Assembly (NCBI GenBank): GCA_022432975.1
Contig: CM039508.1
Location: forward strand, 14,941,549-15,005,548
DNA length: 64,000 bases
Direction: 5' to 3'
Source of the DNA: Begonia masoniana
Lineage: Eukaryota; Streptophyta; Magnoliopsida; Cucurbitales; Begoniaceae
Of the stretch, positions 45,526-59,714 are shown one piece after another. Below the pieces are notes generated by a model, which was not told the origin of the DNA, ran no database searches, and saw nothing but the letters and a program-made list of their open reading frames with translations. Position 1 is the first letter of the stretch; every line of letters begins with the position of its first letter. Made by a program: the position numbers and the translations under genes.

Positions 45526-48388
45526 TCAAACAAATAGTTTAGGATATTTGTCTAACATGTCTTGCTGTCGCTCCCACATGGCTTCTTCAATGCCATGATT
45601 CTTCCATAAAACCTTCACTAGTGGGATTTCTTTATTCCTCAGAGTCCTGACTGCAGATTCCATAATCCTTACAAGTTTCTCTTCATACATTAGTGTTGGC
45701 TCAATATCGATTTCGGTTGACTCAACAACATGTGTCGGATTACGTATGCATTTTCTTAACATTGACACATGAAAGACATTATGTATCTTTTTCGAGTGAT
45801 GAGGGCAATTGCAGTTTGTAAGCTGTACTACCAATCCTTGCCAAGACAGGGAATGGTCCAATAAATCGCGGATTAAGCTTTCCCGTCTTGCCAAATCTCA
45901 AAACTCCCTTGAATGGTGAAACTTTTAGGAAAACCTCATCTTCGACAGCAAACTCAATGTCTCTCCTTCTTTGGTCTACATAACTCTTATGTCGGCTTTG
46001 TGCAGTCATTATTCTCCTCCTAATAATGGCAATCTTATCTGACATCTGTTGCAAAATCTTGGGTCCTAGGAGTTTTGCTTCACCAACTTCGTCCCAATAT
46101 AAAGGTGATCTACATTTTATGTCATACAGTGCTTCATACGGTGCCATACCGATGGTGAACTGGTAACTATTATTGTAGGAGAATTCAACCAAGGGCAGAT
46201 GTCGGCTTCAAGATGTCTGGAAATCTAGCACACATGCTCTCAACATATCCTCGAGTATCTGAATAGTCCTCTCAGATTGTCCATCAGTCTGCGGGTGGAA
46301 AGCAGTGCTAAAGGATAACTTTGTACCTAGCATGCTTTGTAAACTTTTCCAAAAGCGTGAGGTGAACCTGGGATCATGATCGGAGACAATAGACACTGGA
46401 ATACCATGTAATCTGATGATTTCCTGAATATATAGATTAGCTAGTTGGTCCATCACGTAGGTTGTCCTTACTGGTAGGAAATGAGCTGACTTCGTCATTC
46501 TGTCAATTACAACCCAAATGCTATCATGACCTTTAGTTGTCTTAGGCAGCCCCACAACAAAATCCATGGCGATGTGTTCCCACTTCCACTCGGGGATCGG
46601 TAAGGGTTGAAGGGCACCTCCTGGACGTTGATGCTCTGCCTTGACTTGTTGGCATACCAAACACGACTCTACATACTTAGCAACGTCCCTCTTCAAGTTT
46701 GGCCACCAGTAAATTAACTTTAAGTCCCGATACATCTTGGTGCTGCCAGGATGTATAGAAAATGGGGACGAGTGTGCCTCGGCCAAAATCATCTTATGTA
46801 ATTCCTCATCACTCGGAATGTACCATCGATTTCTAAATCTTAGAATACCATCCTTGGAGAGACTAAACTCAGAGGAGGCGTCCTTTAACTTGCTCATCAC
46901 ACTACTATTCTCTTTCGAGTCCTTTTGTTGTGCTTCTTTGATCCTATCCAAGATGGTTCGTTGAATAGTTACTCCTGCAAGTAATTCAGACAATTCGGAA
47001 ACTATTTCCAATTCAAACTTCTGAACTTCTGTCCTCAAAGGTGTAGACATGGTTGACACTGCTGGCTGCATTGTCATCGACATCCTACTCAATGCGTCAG
47101 CTACAGCATTAGCCTTACCCGGGTGATACTTGATCTCAAAGTCATAATCCTTAACAAACTCCAACCAACATCTTTGGCTCATGTTCAATTCCTTTTGAGT
47201 GAAAATGTACTTCAGGCTTTTATGGTCAGAAAACACCTCACACTATTGATCATACAAATAATGTCTCCAAATCTTCAAAGCAAAAACAACAGCGGCTAAT
47301 TCCAGATCATGAGTGGGGTAATTCTGCTCATAACTCTTCAGCTGTCTGGAGGCATACGCTACAACCTTGCCTTCTTGCATCAAAACACACCACAGACCAA
47401 CTTTGGATGCATAACAGTAAACACTAAACTTTCCTTCTTCGGTTGGGAGAGTAAATAGAGGGGCTGTCGTCAACTTCAGCTTAAGTGTCTGGAAGCTATC
47501 TTCACAAGTTTCAGTCCAGGAGTATTTGGTGTCCTTCTTTGTTAAATTAGTTAAAGGCTTAGCTATCATAGAGAATCCCTTAATGAACTTTCTATAATAA
47601 CCTACCAGACCAAGGAAACTCCGAACTTCAATGACATTCCTTGGCTGTGGCCAGTCCTTAACAGCCTGAATCTTAGTTGGATTTACTGATATGCCTTCAG
47701 CAAAAATGACATGGCCTAAGAAATTGACCTTATCCAACCAGAACTCACATTTGGACAACTTGGCATAGAGTTGCTGCTGTCTTAATGTCGTCAAAACCAC
47801 TCTTAAATGCTCTGCATGGTCATTTTCAGTCCGTGAGTAAATTAAGATATCGTCTATGAACACAATTACAAACTTGTCCAAGTACTCTCGGAACACCCGA
47901 TTCATCAAATCCATAAAAGCTGCAGGCGCATTTGTCAATCCAAACGACATTACGAGAAATTCATAGTGTCCATAGCAGGTTCTGAAGGCTGTCTTTGGTA
48001 TATCTCCCTCTTTAACCTTCAGTTGGTAATAACCCGAACGTAAGTCAATCATTGAAAACACCTTAGCTCCTTGTAGTTGGTTAAACAGATCATCAATTCG
48101 GGGTAAAAGGTATTTATTCTTAATTGTCAACTTGTTTAGCTCTTTGTAGTCTATGCACATTCTAAAAGAACCATCTTTCTTCTTAACGAATAAAACAGGT
48201 GCACCCTAGGGAGAACTACTAGGGCGTATAAATCCCTTGTCTACTAATTCCTGTAGTTGGACTTTTAATTCTTTCAACTCAACATGTGCCATGCAGTAGG
48301 GATTCTTAGACACAGGTAATGCCTCGGGGTATGTATCAATTACAAACTTAATTTCTCTATCCGGTGGCAACCCGGGCAAGTCATCCAA
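45526..48388 (-). pseudogene. Gypsy-1 pol: RT, RNase H, integrase, chromodomain
   Basis: On the minus strand: RT start ([20 protein letters not shown], about 48380), RT core with [10 protein letters not shown] (about 47850), RNase H ([12 protein letters not shown], then [11 protein letters not shown]), integrase HHCC and DDE core (MDFVVGLP about 46570, SDHDPRF about 46380, DGQSERTIQ about 46270) and a chromodomain-like end (LVRIMESAVRTLRNKEIPLV) that runs on to a natural-looking end at 45526. In-frame stops lie near 48206, 47240 and 46206 and the frame changes near 45785. RNase H has Tyr for the first catalytic Asp in YCDAS and RT is otherwise well kept. Inactive copy of a lineage close to gypsy-2. 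Confidence 0.9.
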
Positions 48389-48406
48389 GAATGCCTCTGG
48401 AAACTC

Positions 48407-49968
48407 TCAGACTATAGGAATATCTTGCAGTTCTATCCTACTTTTCACCCGATCATCAATTACACTAGCTAGAAAACTCTCACAACCCTCTTTCAACAAT
48501 AGCTGGGTTTCTAGTGAGGATACAATAGGCATTTTACTTATCTTAAGAATAGCTTGAAAGAAATACCGATCGCCATTCGGTGGTCGGAACTCAACTAATC
48601 CAGACCTACAAATTATCGTGGCATGATGTCTGAATAACCAATCCATTCCTAGTATAACTTCATATCCCTTCATGTCAATTACGATCAATTCTACATACAA
48701 CTTCTTATCTCCTAGCGTCACAATATCACATTTTACTACCTGTTCTTAATGTAAAGACTTCCCTGACGGTAACATAACACTAAATGATCTCTCGGCTGGC
48801 AAGGGTTCTAAATTATGCTTACGTACAAACAAGGTTGCCACAAACGAGTGAGTGGCTCCCGTATCTATAAGTGTATAAGCAGAAATACCACAAATCGTAA
48901 TCGTACCTGTTATGACTGTATGTGGCACTGCATCCTCATCTTCCATCAAGGCATAGACTCTAGGTGCCACCCTCGCTCTATTCGGGTCCAGCAGCATGGG
49001 GCAGTCCCTGACAATGTGTCCAACCTTATCACATCTATAACAGCGGCCAGAATGTAACTTGCATTCGCCGGGGTGATTCTTCTGACAGGTGGGGCATAGG
49101 GGAGCCAGTGGTCGTTTCCCTTTTCCCTGGTCATCGTTCTGATTGAAAGGTCTCTTAACACCCTTCTGCTGTTGCTGAGGTCCCCTATTCTGCTGTGGCT
49201 GCCAACCCTTGTTCTGCCGTGGTGATGGTGGTTGAGCCTCTCTGGTAAAGTTCTTCGACTGCTCACGTTGTTCTTGTAACGTTACCTCAACCTCTTCCAG
49301 TTCTAAGGCCTTAGCCGCCACCTCAGAAAATGGCACGTTGTGAATTCCCGCAGTCTTTACTCCTCTATACAAGCCTGGTTTTAGTCCATGAAAAAATTGG
49401 TGGATCTTGTCTTCTTCATCTTCTATCATACGGGGTGCAAACTGAGATAACGCCTCAAACTTACATATATAATCGGCCACAGAACCGGTTTGATGCAGCT
49501 GCATAAATTCCATCTTCTTGCTAGTCCGAACAGCTCGACTGAAGTACTTGTCATAGAAGACAGTCTTAAACATTCCCCAGGTCATAGCTTCTGTATTCAC
49601 GGTGCTCTGGATCCAGTCCCACCAAAGCCTCGCATCCAGTTCCAAGTGGAAGACAGCACACGTGACCTTATCTCCTTCATCCACCTTTGCATACTTGAAC
49701 ATGTCCTCCATCTTCTGGACCCATTCCTCAGCATAAATAGGATCTGAAACTTGACCATTAAACGTCGGAGTCGAAGTCGATGGAAACGCTCGTCACCATG
49801 ATCTCGAGCTGCATTAGTGCAAGAATTTCCTTGTTCCTCCCTAGTGGCTACAAGTTGCTCGATCTGTCGAGATTGGCGAATGACCAACTCTGTTAGTTGG
49901 GCGATAGTATTGCTATCCACATTGTCATCTCTCTGTTGGCCTCTTACCATCTTGGGATTCCTAAACAA
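48407..49968 (-). pseudogene. Gypsy-1 gag-protease
   Basis: The start is near 49968 or at MVRGQQRDDN (about 49950). The frame shifts near 49770 and continues with the capsid region (MEDMFKYAKVDEGDKV, FMQLHQTGSVADYICKF). It has a Gln-rich linker, a CPTCQKNHPGEC finger and a CCHC knuckle (CYRCDKVGHIVRDC, about 49010). The protease has an intact catalytic triad (LIDTGATHSF, about 48860), unlike gypsy-2. A stop at 48746-48748 falls between protease blocks; ILGMDWLF follows in the same frame; another stop is near 48406. Confidence 0.9.
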
Positions 49969-50095
49969 TTAGTCATAAACACATCTTAACTTAAGGACAT
50001 TGCTAAAATCATAAACACTTACAGTTGTTGGAGTGTGCTCATGTGACGGTCTGTGCTGGAAGGCAGACTGCAGAATCGATTTTAGAACCCGGTTT

Positions 50096-50107
50096 GCTCT
50101 GATACCA
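50096..50107 (-). promoter_or_regulatory. Gypsy-1 primer binding site
   Basis: GCTCTGATACCA on the plus strand, the complement of TGGTATCAGAGC, beside the 5' LTR. Confidence 0.9.
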
Positions 50108-50111
50108 TAAT

Positions 50112-52509
50112 TGTAACGACCCCGTTAAGGGCCGAGACCCATTTCATAATCTTTGCGGTACACTACTCTATTTTACCCTCTATACACTTGTTTTTTTTTC
50201 TCCTCCTTTAAAAAAAAAAAAACAGAACTTAGAGACCTTTCCATATCTGACATAATCGAACCTTTCATAAGCTCGACTCTTCCATAAGGCAGTCGACATA
50301 TTTAGTTACAGAGTAGGGCAACTAGACCCAGACACCGACTCTGTAACGTAATCGGGTAGGAGGGAGGTATCCTTGAACCACACGACTTCATTGTTCGCGG
50401 GCTGCATGAATTTACAAACAGCTACCAATAGAAAACACATCATCCGATCGTCACGTGCTTCGTGCGTGACTCAATAGACATCGCCCGATGGAAGGCATCC
50501 ACCGGTGGACACGAGCTTTTCACGTGACCCGTTAAACTCTTCCAGACCCAAAACAACAAGGTTAAAAGCTCACTTCTGCCGTTCGCAAAACGACAAAACT
50601 TTATACCTACTTCTACCGATAGCTAAACGACAAGATATTACACTTACTTCTACTGATAGCTAGACGACAAACATTATGCTTACTTCTACTGATAACTTAA
50701 ACACATCTACCGATCGCTAGGCGACAAGGTCCAAACCATTTCTACCGATGGTGAACAACATCTACCGATTGAATACATCCTGATTTTTTTTTCATAGACA
50801 AAGTATAACAGACATAAACTTGCAAAGTATAACCCATAGACTCATTCAGAATATGTATAGCGGAAGACTTACTTAAAAAAGACCATCTTATATATATAAA
50901 TTCTCAGAATCATCCTCAAACTTAGAAGCTAAAATAGGCAATACTAAAAAATCTATTGCTATTAAAAGGATCCCGTCCTAATTAAAATTTGTATCAGACA
51001 TATTCCATTATCTGATGATATAAGAAAACTCATTCTACTTAAACCTCAGTTTTCACAATCCTTACTGACATTATATGAGCAATAACCATAGGTCATAATC
51101 GCCTTTCCAGCCATGCACTGTCACCCTGAGCACATCCAGCAACCAGCCTTAGACTTCCTCATTGAATTTGAACTCCTCACCTGTTAATTTTTCACCTACA
51201 TCATAAGGTTTAAACTATAAGCCTAATGCTTAGTAAGGAATGCAATGTTAACACATATGCATGAATGCACAGTTTAAAGAAACGCATGCTCATGAATCTT
51301 TTCTTGTTCTTGTTCATATTCATGTTCATATTCATCATTCATATTCATCATTTACATTGTATGGATTAAGGGAGGATTTGTGCCGGTAAAGGGGGTTCGA
51401 CAGTGGAAGTGTACATAGTCTCTTGCGGGTCGTATTCTTGGTCCCTCTTTTGGACAGTGACATACGCTAAACCGCCCCCAACCCTCTCATAATCCATGTT
51501 GCATAGGTTTCATATTCATATCTTGTTCATGAGAGAAAACATGCGCTTAAAACACTTTCATATGCTTGAGAAACATTCGTCATGCATGAGCAGAGATACT
51601 CTTGGTTCATCATTCTACTGAACAGGTCATACATCTAACAATGATCATTCTTTTAGTTCAAGTATCGTAACTAATAGACAAAAGCTCAGATAATCTTTAA
51701 ACATCGAAAAACAGCTTCTAACTAGTACCCCTGTGATGTAGGGCTCTAATGGCCGGGCAATCCTACACATTCACTTACCTGGTTTCCTTAGCAATTTTGA
51801 GTACTTCTCTTTAGAATTCCTCACCTAAAATATTCCACATTGTAAAGTTAAAACAACATCCTAAATGTTCTAATCAAGAGTCACCCTAGAATCTAACGTG
51901 TGTATATATATATATATATATATTCATATATATATATATATAAGTCCTTTAGCCGAGCACTCTGTGTGCGTAGTCTAAATTTCCAGAATCAAAATAACCA
52001 GATTTGGTCTAGAACTATTCCCAGTCAGATATAATAAAGTCCAGAATCAAATCGGAGATGCCTTTATTAAGCTCGGGTTATAAACATTACTACCATTATT
52101 CTGTCATTGAAGAATCCAAAATACCAGCTCCAGCAGAAAACAGAGCTCAATGTAAACAACCAGTAACTACATTGCCAAAGTCTTACCTAGAGTGTGGATT
52201 GTCAGGGTGGAGGCTGAAGAATCAGTCGCCAATGAGAGAGTCGCTGGCAGAGGGAGACAGCTCGGGGAATGAGAGAACGCATAAGGGAATGTCGGCTACA
52301 GTGAGATTTTTGGTGAGGTTTAAGAGTTTCCACTTTCTATTTATATTAAATCCAATCATCCTTAATTTCAATTTTGCCACACAACCTAGATTTTCAACAC
52401 AAGTAATTAATTAAGTCTTGGCATAAATTCCAAATCGAAAAGGTCAAAATAAACATGACCGTTAAAATAGTTAAAAAAAATCACCTGGTCAAACTTGTCG
52501 GGTGTTACA
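50112..52509 (-). repeat. Gypsy-1 5' LTR (family A)
   Basis: TGTAACGACCCCG to GGGTGTTACA on plus. Holds CTACCGATAG motifs (50420-50770) and an interrupted AT microsatellite (51903-51941), shorter than in the 3' LTR. Confidence 0.9.
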
Positions 52510-55500
52510 TGCTTCTTCTTACAGATTCCCTTATCAAAAATGGGTGAAAAAAATCAAGTTTGAAGTGTAATGTTACACATCTTTCACTAAAGGCAATCGC
52601 AACGAATGCATGGTATTTTGATAACGGATGTTCTAGACACATGACAGGTGAAGAGAGATATTTGAAGGATATCATACCTGAAACGGTGGGAAAAGTAACA
52701 TTCGACAACGGTGTCTCAAAGCATGTCATTGGAAGGGGAACGCTAAATGTTCCTGGTCTACCAAAGTTGAGTAATGTCCTTTTGGTAAATGGTCTGAAAT
52801 CAAATCTAATCAGTATTAGCCAGCTATGTGATCATGATCTGAATGTGCAATTCACACGTGAAAAATGCGTGGTATCGGATCAAAACAACAAATGTGTTAT
52901 TGAAGGAGTTAGATCATCAGACAATTGCTATCATATTTCTTTCTCATCTACCTGTTTTCAATCGAGTATGGAAGACACTATTCTATGGCATAGAAAGCTG
53001 AGACATGTTAATTTTAGAATGCTGGAAAAAATTGTTTCAAAAGATGCTGTTCGGGGAATTCCCATATTGAAGTTTGATGAAGACAAATTATGTGGACCAT
53101 GTCAAATTGGAAAGCTAACCAATGTGTCACACTCGATGTCACAATCATCGACAACTACCCATGTACTTGAATTGCTCCACATGGATTTAATGAGGTCAAT
53201 GCCTGTTGAAAGTATTGGAGGAAAACGGTATGTCTTCGTTACTGTTGATGATTTCTCACGCTACACATGGGTGGAGTTTCTTAGAGAAAAGTCCGACACT
53301 TTCAAAGTTTTCAAGTCAATGTGTACTCGACTCCAACGTGAAAAAGATTGTGTCATCATAAAAATTATTCGCATCCGCAGTGACCATGGGAGAGAGTTTG
53401 AAAATTCTGAATTCTTGAATTTCTGTAAACATCTAGGAATTGCTCACGAATTCTCGACACCTAAGACTCCTTAACAAAATGGAGTCGTTGAAAGAAAGAG
53501 CCGTACATTGGCAGAAATGACTCGAGTAATGTTACACGAAAGGGATGTTCTTCAAAAATTCTGGGCTAAAGCTATGAATACCGCTTGTTATACCATAAAT
53601 CGGATGTATCTCAGAGGAAAAACTTCTATGACACCCTATGAGATATGGAAAGGTAAAACTCCGAATCTTAATTATTTTCATCCATTTGGCAGCATTTGTT
53701 TTGTGTTGAATGATAGGGAACACAGAGGGAAACTTGATCCCAAGAGTGATGAGGCTATCTTTCTCGGTTATGCTACAAATAGCCGTGCTTATCGGGTTTA
53801 CAACAAAAGAACTCGAACTATCATCGAATCAGCAAATGTTCAAGTAGACGACTCTCTGGACACAACATATAATCTTAAAGAAGATGCAAACCAGATTTCA
53901 AATAATGAAGGCACTAGTGTTCAAACTGGTGTCACAGATGGTGTCCCAAGCGGTGTCACAGATCAGACTGAGACAATTGATAAAGTGGAGGTGACTACTT
54001 CACTCAACAGGCAACCATCCACACGTGTTCAAAAGAATCATCCTACAGACGAGGTTATTGGTGGTCTGAATGATGGTATACGAACTAGAGATAAGCCGAT
54101 GGTGAATTATCGAGACATGATTCAAATGACATGTTTTACATCAACCATCGATCCCAAGAATGTGAAAGAAGCATTACTAGATGAATACTGGATATGAGCT
54201 ATGCAAGAAGAACTCAGTCAATTTTTTCGAAATCAATTTTGGGACTTAGTACCGTGTCCTCTCGATGTGAATGTTATTGGTACTAAGTGGATCTACAAGA
54301 ATAAAGCGATGAGTATGGCAACATCACTCGCAACAAAGCTCGGCTAGTTGCTCAATGGTATTCTCAAATTGAAGGAATTGATTTTGATGAAACATTTGCT
54401 CCGGTTGCTCATATTGAATCTATTAGTCTATTATTAGCTATTGCTTGTGTTATGCGGTTCAAGCTATATCAAATGGATGTGAAGAGTACTTTTCTCAATG
54501 GTTTTCTTAATGAAGAAGTTTATATTGCTCAACCAAAGGGTTTTGAAAACCCTCATCATCCCGAATATGTTTATAAATTGAAGAAGACATTATATGGGCT
54601 TAAACAAGCCTCTCGTGCATGGTATGAACGACTCACGCAATATCTATTAACCAAGGGATATGAGCGAGTGAGAGTAGATAAAACCATTTTCGTTTGTCGT
54701 GACAAATGTCAATTTTTATTCGCTCAAATATATGTTGATGACATAGTATTTGGCTCGGTGTCACAGATGATGATGGATGAATTTGTAGCTCAAATGACTA
54801 GAGAATTCGAGATGAGTATGGTAGGAGAACTCAATTATTTCCTTGGACTCAATTCAGCAAGAAAAGAATGGTATTTTTATTTCTTAAGTCAAATATGCCA
54901 AGAATTTATTGAAAAAGTTTTAGCTTGAAAATGCACGACCGAGTAGAACACCCATTAGAACACATGAGAAACTCTCTAAAGATAAAAAAGGAAGTGCTGT
55001 TGATCCACGTTTATATAGAAGCATGATTGGAAGTCTCCTATATCTAACTGCCAGCCGACCAGATATTTGTTATAGCGTGGGTTTATGCACTCGATTTCAA
55101 GCAAATCCGAGGGAGTCTCACCTAGTGTCAGTCAAGCGGATTATAAAATATGTTAGCGGAACAACCAACTATGGTATATGGTATTCATTCGACTCTAATA
55201 CAAATCTGGTGGGTTATTGTGATGCTGACTGGGCAGGTAGTTCTGATGATCAAAAAAACACTTATGGTGGATGCTTTTATGTGGGACACAATTTGGTGTC
55301 ATGGTTCAACAAGAAGAAAAATTCTATTTCTCTGTCTACTGCCGATGCAGAATATATTGCAGCAGGTAGCAGCTGTACTCAGCTTCTTTGGATGAAACAA
55401 ATGATGAAAGACTATGGTATCACACAGGGTGTCATGACACTCTATTGTGATAATTTGAGTGCTATCAACATTTTTAAAAATCCTGTTCAGCATTCTCGGA

Positions 55501-55670
55501 CCAAGCATATTGATATACAACATCATTTTATTCGATCTCTAGTGAAGGACAAAATTATTAATTTGGAGCATATGGTGACCGAAAAACATATTGCCGATAT
55601 TTTCACCAAGGCGTTAGATGGTGTAAGGTTTGAAGAGCTGAGGTTTGCCCTAGACCTCTGTGTTATGTAA
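52510..55670 (+). pseudogene. Sirevirus pol: protease, integrase, RT, RNase H
   Basis: Protease starts near 52610 with WYFDNGCSRHMTG; the catalytic D-S-G is D-N-G. Integrase follows with HHCC (LWHRKLRHVN, CGPCQIGK) and core (VDDFSRYTWVEFL, RIRSDHGREF, then VVERKSRT after a TAA at 53472-53474). The RT N-terminus is damaged by a stop at 54195-54197 and a frame change near 54310, then reads DVKSTFLNGFLNEEVYIAQP, LYGLKQASRAWYERL and the catalytic YVDDIVFGS (about 54730). RNase H spans 55023-55670 (YCDADWAGSSDD, SLSTADAEYIAA, CDNLSAINI, TKHIDIQHHFIR) and ends at a natural stop. Inactive. Confidence 0.9.
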
Positions 55671-56128
55671 ATTGGTTATTGCTTTCATTTATTAAAAAAA
55701 AAAAAATCACCGCATGCATTAGGTGTTTGTTTTTATTTTTTTTGGGCAACCTTCTGTGTACTACTCACGCCCTGCAGAAAGTGATTCTATATTCTTCTAT
55801 GGAACAACACCGTATGTGACATGCGAAATTCTGTTATCCTTATGAAAAATTGGAAGTTTATATTCGATAAAGATTGGAGCAACATTATTTTATTGGGTTT
55901 ATTTCTCATCTTGCAGAGATCAGAATTTTTTTTTTTAAATGATACATGAGAGATTATGTGATTTATGTAAATTATGTAGATTTTCGGATTTATTTTCCAA
56001 AAATTTCCTAAAAATCTAGGATTTTTTTATTATTTCTGGGATTTGATGATTCTTTATGAGAATTGATTGACATATTCCATGTTTAAAGATTTTTCCAGAA
56101 TACTCCCTTTCTTCTTCTCTTTCTACAA
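55671..56128. other. Spacer between pol and env-like gene
   Basis: AT-rich with A and T homopolymers, including an A13 run near 55695. No coding signal; Sireviruses have such a gap before the env-like gene. Confidence 0.6.
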
Positions 56129-57072
56129 TTGGCAATCTATGGCTTTCTACTGTTTCTCTTCGCAATGGTGATTATTGAAGAAGTTTTCGATAACCAGTTC
56201 ACAAGCAGTGTCCTAGTGCCTGTTTCAGAGAAGTTATCGAGTTCAGAATCGGCAATGGTGGTTTATTCGTCGCTTTCACCGTCGAAAAATCCCTCTGTTT
56301 ACGAAAGGGTAACTCCAAAAATTACAGAAGATACAGTTCCCATCCGACAAGTAGATGCTTTAGGGATTAAACAGAAATTTCAAAAAGCAAGTGCAGACAG
56401 ATTTAAAATGAGCTCAGTGCCTCCCAAGGCCCCTAAAGGATCCAAACTCACTCTGGCTTCAAAGGGAAAACGGCCGAGAGTTGAAAAAGAAACTTCCTCT
56501 GATAGCTCCTGGCTGCAAGAAGACGTCATTGAACTCGATACAGATAATGAAGACGAACTCATTGAAACACCTTCAAAGAAATCAACCCGAAACCTTCGGT
56601 CGATTTCCAGAAGAAAATTCTCTAGGTTAGATGCTCCCAAGCATTCTAAGTCATTTGCTCCGAAATCCTCGAAGCCTACTATTTCAAAATCCTCGAAGTC
56701 CACAGCTCCAAAATTCTCGAAGCCCTCTGTTTAAAAGATTCAAAGCCAGCTGGTGTCAAACTGCCAAAATCAAGTCCCTCCAAAGCTCCAAAATCCAAAA
56801 AGCAGAAGTCCAGAATAAGTCCAACAATAAAAGACTCTTCTCACTCCAAAACAACCACTCGGGGTGAGTCAAGCACCAACACTAGTAAGTCTTTTGATAA
56901 AGTTTCTATTGAATATTTTAAATCTAGACTTCATGCTAGCCGTTGGCCTAGTTTTTCTAAAAGACATATTTGGCCTGAGAGAAAAATACACGAAAGTGAT
57001 TTTACTCAATGTGAAGCCATAATATACCATCTTATGAGTATAGGATTGAAGAAAACCTTCATAGACATAAAG

Positions 57073-59714
57073 TGTGACGACCCTAATACTGTACCCAATT
57101 TTCCGTACTATTTTTTTTAATACTTAAAACTTTTTACCTGACGTTTGAGCAGAAATAAAACTTTAAAAATCGGGATCAGGATTGAAACTAAAATCATTGA
57201 AGTCTAAGTCGATAAACCATTTAAATTAAACTTAAAACAATTTAAATAAAACTATTAAAATTAAATGAAAACAATCGGCAGAGGAGAAGGGGAGCAAAAA
57301 CGGCAAAAGTCGTGTAAAACATTGTGGTGATCGATCGCCTAAAACAGGCGATCGATCGCCAGAAGCGATCTTCGCATGGCGAACAATCGCTCCTTAGGCG
57401 ATCGCTCAATTGCCTAACGATCGCCTCCCAGGCGATCCGTGATCGCCGTGTAACCATCGAGGGGCAATCGATCGCCAGAAACCAGGCGATCGATCGCCAC
57501 ACGCTCTGGAAATCTTCCAGAGCGTGGTTCCTCCGGGTGACCGATCGCAACCTCCTGGCGATTGGTCGTCATCCTCTCTGCCTCCTCGCCTTCTTCTTTC
57601 TCTTTTTCTCTTTTTCTTCGTTCATTCTCTTCCCTCATTTCCACATACATTAATCAAAACCCTTCACCATTTCATCTAATTTTCATCCCACCTCTCAACC
57701 ATACATTCCAATAAAACTCACTCAAAATCTCGTCATTCCTCACTTTATCAAACACCCGAAACAACGACTCGAAACTCAATTAAACATAACCTATTTTTAT
57801 GAAAATAAAACGCGTGGATTAGTTTAAAACCTAAACAAATCCTCCTGTTTTGAAATCAACAAAAGATTATAAAATTAATTTTCAAAACATTTCAAAACAT
57901 CAATACATAAACCTATCCAGATCCAACAACCTAAAATGTATCTATCTATACAATAAATCTGTCTAATCCACCAATAGCCCAAAATATCATCAAAACCCTC
58001 AAAACATCTAACCATGAGTCCCACGGGTCAAAACTAGCCCCGACTGCGCCAACGCACTCCCGCGACCATCCTCCGTCAACCGCATACTCCTCAGGTGGAG
58101 GGATCTCGTCCTCACCTATCTCAAAGTCACCTACACCATACAGACATCTATGAGATAAAAATCTCAGCAAGTTCTACGTAAATGCAATGCATGCTGTGCG
58201 TATGAGTTCGTAATCATGCATCATTTTCATTATCTTTACTCTGGTTGTCACCGAGATCTCAACCCCTAACCAGATAGAGCACATCCAGCGGTCAGACTAC
58301 TCTTTCCAGCTAGAGGAGGGGGGGGGGGGGTACACGCTTACAACACGTACAGCCGTGCCTGAGCCCCATCTCGCATGGCCTATAAACTGTAAACTGTATG
58401 AGTACGTGTTAAATGCGGTATTGTGACAGACCCCTTTGTGCCTACACAATAGATCAATTGCCCCTCTCCAGGCCGCATTGCCATTTTCTTTAAAACATCG
58501 TGCGGAAATTCATTTTCTATGTTCTTTTAAAACACGTGATGCGTGAACAGTTCAATACGACAGAAAGTAAACATACATACAGAGCATACCATCAAAACAC
58601 AACAATCAATCTATAAGACAATCGAACCCTAACTACCCAACCAAAGTGAGAAAATAAACACGTCACCAAAACTCCTCGAGACGACCTTGACGTACGGTGT
58701 AGGCCAATCATCCAGAGAAAATCACGAGAACTTACCTCGTGACCGTCGAAAGCCAAGCTCCGTCCACGAGCGTTGTTTACCTAAGCAATTTCACCAAATT
58801 GTCGTTAAAACGAGCTTAAACAATTAAATACTCAAACTAGCGAAATCCTTAACTAAGGAATTTCCTAAAATCTTAACTTAATTAATCGAAGTATTTAAAC
58901 AACGATTAATACTTGATAGTTTTAAAACCACAATTAACGAGTTTTCCTAAAACCCCAAAAATCCTCTAATTTTAACATTTCTCCCAAATTGATCTAACTT
59001 CGTCCAATAACGTTCAATACATCCTTTATATCCTTAAACACGGCAAACATATAAATTTTGAACCCTAAATCACATTTTTAACGATAATCTAAACGAAACC
59101 CTAATCGTTTAAACTTCGTAAAAACCGAAATAAACTTTCCTAAAACCTTAGAACCGTACCTAGGATCGGAATTGGGGAGGAAATCGCGAAGAACGGAGAC
59201 GATCGGAGCACGAACCAGTCGCCAGAAATGAGAATCACCGTGAATCGCCAAGGAGGGAGAGAATTCGCAGGAGAGAGAGAATTTGCGTGGAGAAGAAGAA
59301 AGGCAATTGCCCTTTTTTTTATAATTTTACTTTGGTAAATTACCATTTTGTCCTTCCTTTGATTTTCTATTTATTTTGTCCCTTGTTTCGTTAATTAGCT
59401 AACGATTCGGCTGCTCCAAATTTCCTTAATTTACCAATAACTCCAACTCATTGACAGGGTTCTTTTAAAACTGTCCGTTCACAATTCGGACCTCGTTTAC
59501 TATTTTTACTAAAACATCCTTTATATTTCGAGAAACGTAATTACTCGAAACATGGCGTTATTACTCAAAAAATTCTCGTAAATTTATTAAAATTCCTATT
59601 AATCGTTAGGATCGTAATAAAGCTCTCCGCTCTCAAAACTGACTTGATTTGACATATTTACCAAAAATGCCATTTACATTAAAATAATAATAATCCGTAC
59701 AGTCGGATATTACA
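57073..59714 (-). mobile_element. Solo LTR, family B, in the env-like gene
   Basis: TGTGACGACCCTAATACTG to GGATATTACA with perfect target duplication TAAAG (57068-57072 and 59715-59719). In reverse orientation it matches 19034-21523 over long blocks. A G12 run at about 58319-58330 marks a variable site. No coding capacity. Confidence 0.88.
57327..57560. repeat. GGCGATCGATCGCC palindrome cluster
   Basis: Repeated GATCGATCGCC/GGCGATCGATC units (for example 57329-57360 and 57465-57500) and TCTGGAAATCTTCCAGA near 57505, at the same LTR position as in the other two family-B copies. Confidence 0.88.

Larger units (their letters stand above)
32973..52509 (-). mobile_element. Ty3/gypsy chromovirus (Tekay/Del-like), family-A LTRs
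   Basis: The 5' LTR is on the right (50112-52509) and the 3' LTR on the left (32973-45484, enlarged by the insert at 33941-44008). PBS, gag, protease, RT, RNase H, integrase and a chromodomain-like end lie between on the minus strand. Flanks TTCTT (32968-32972) and TGCTT (52510-52514) agree at four of five bases. Without the insert it is about 9.5 kb. The chromodomain-like C-terminus and long LTRs place it in the Tekay/Del chromoviruses (inference). Confidence 0.9.
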
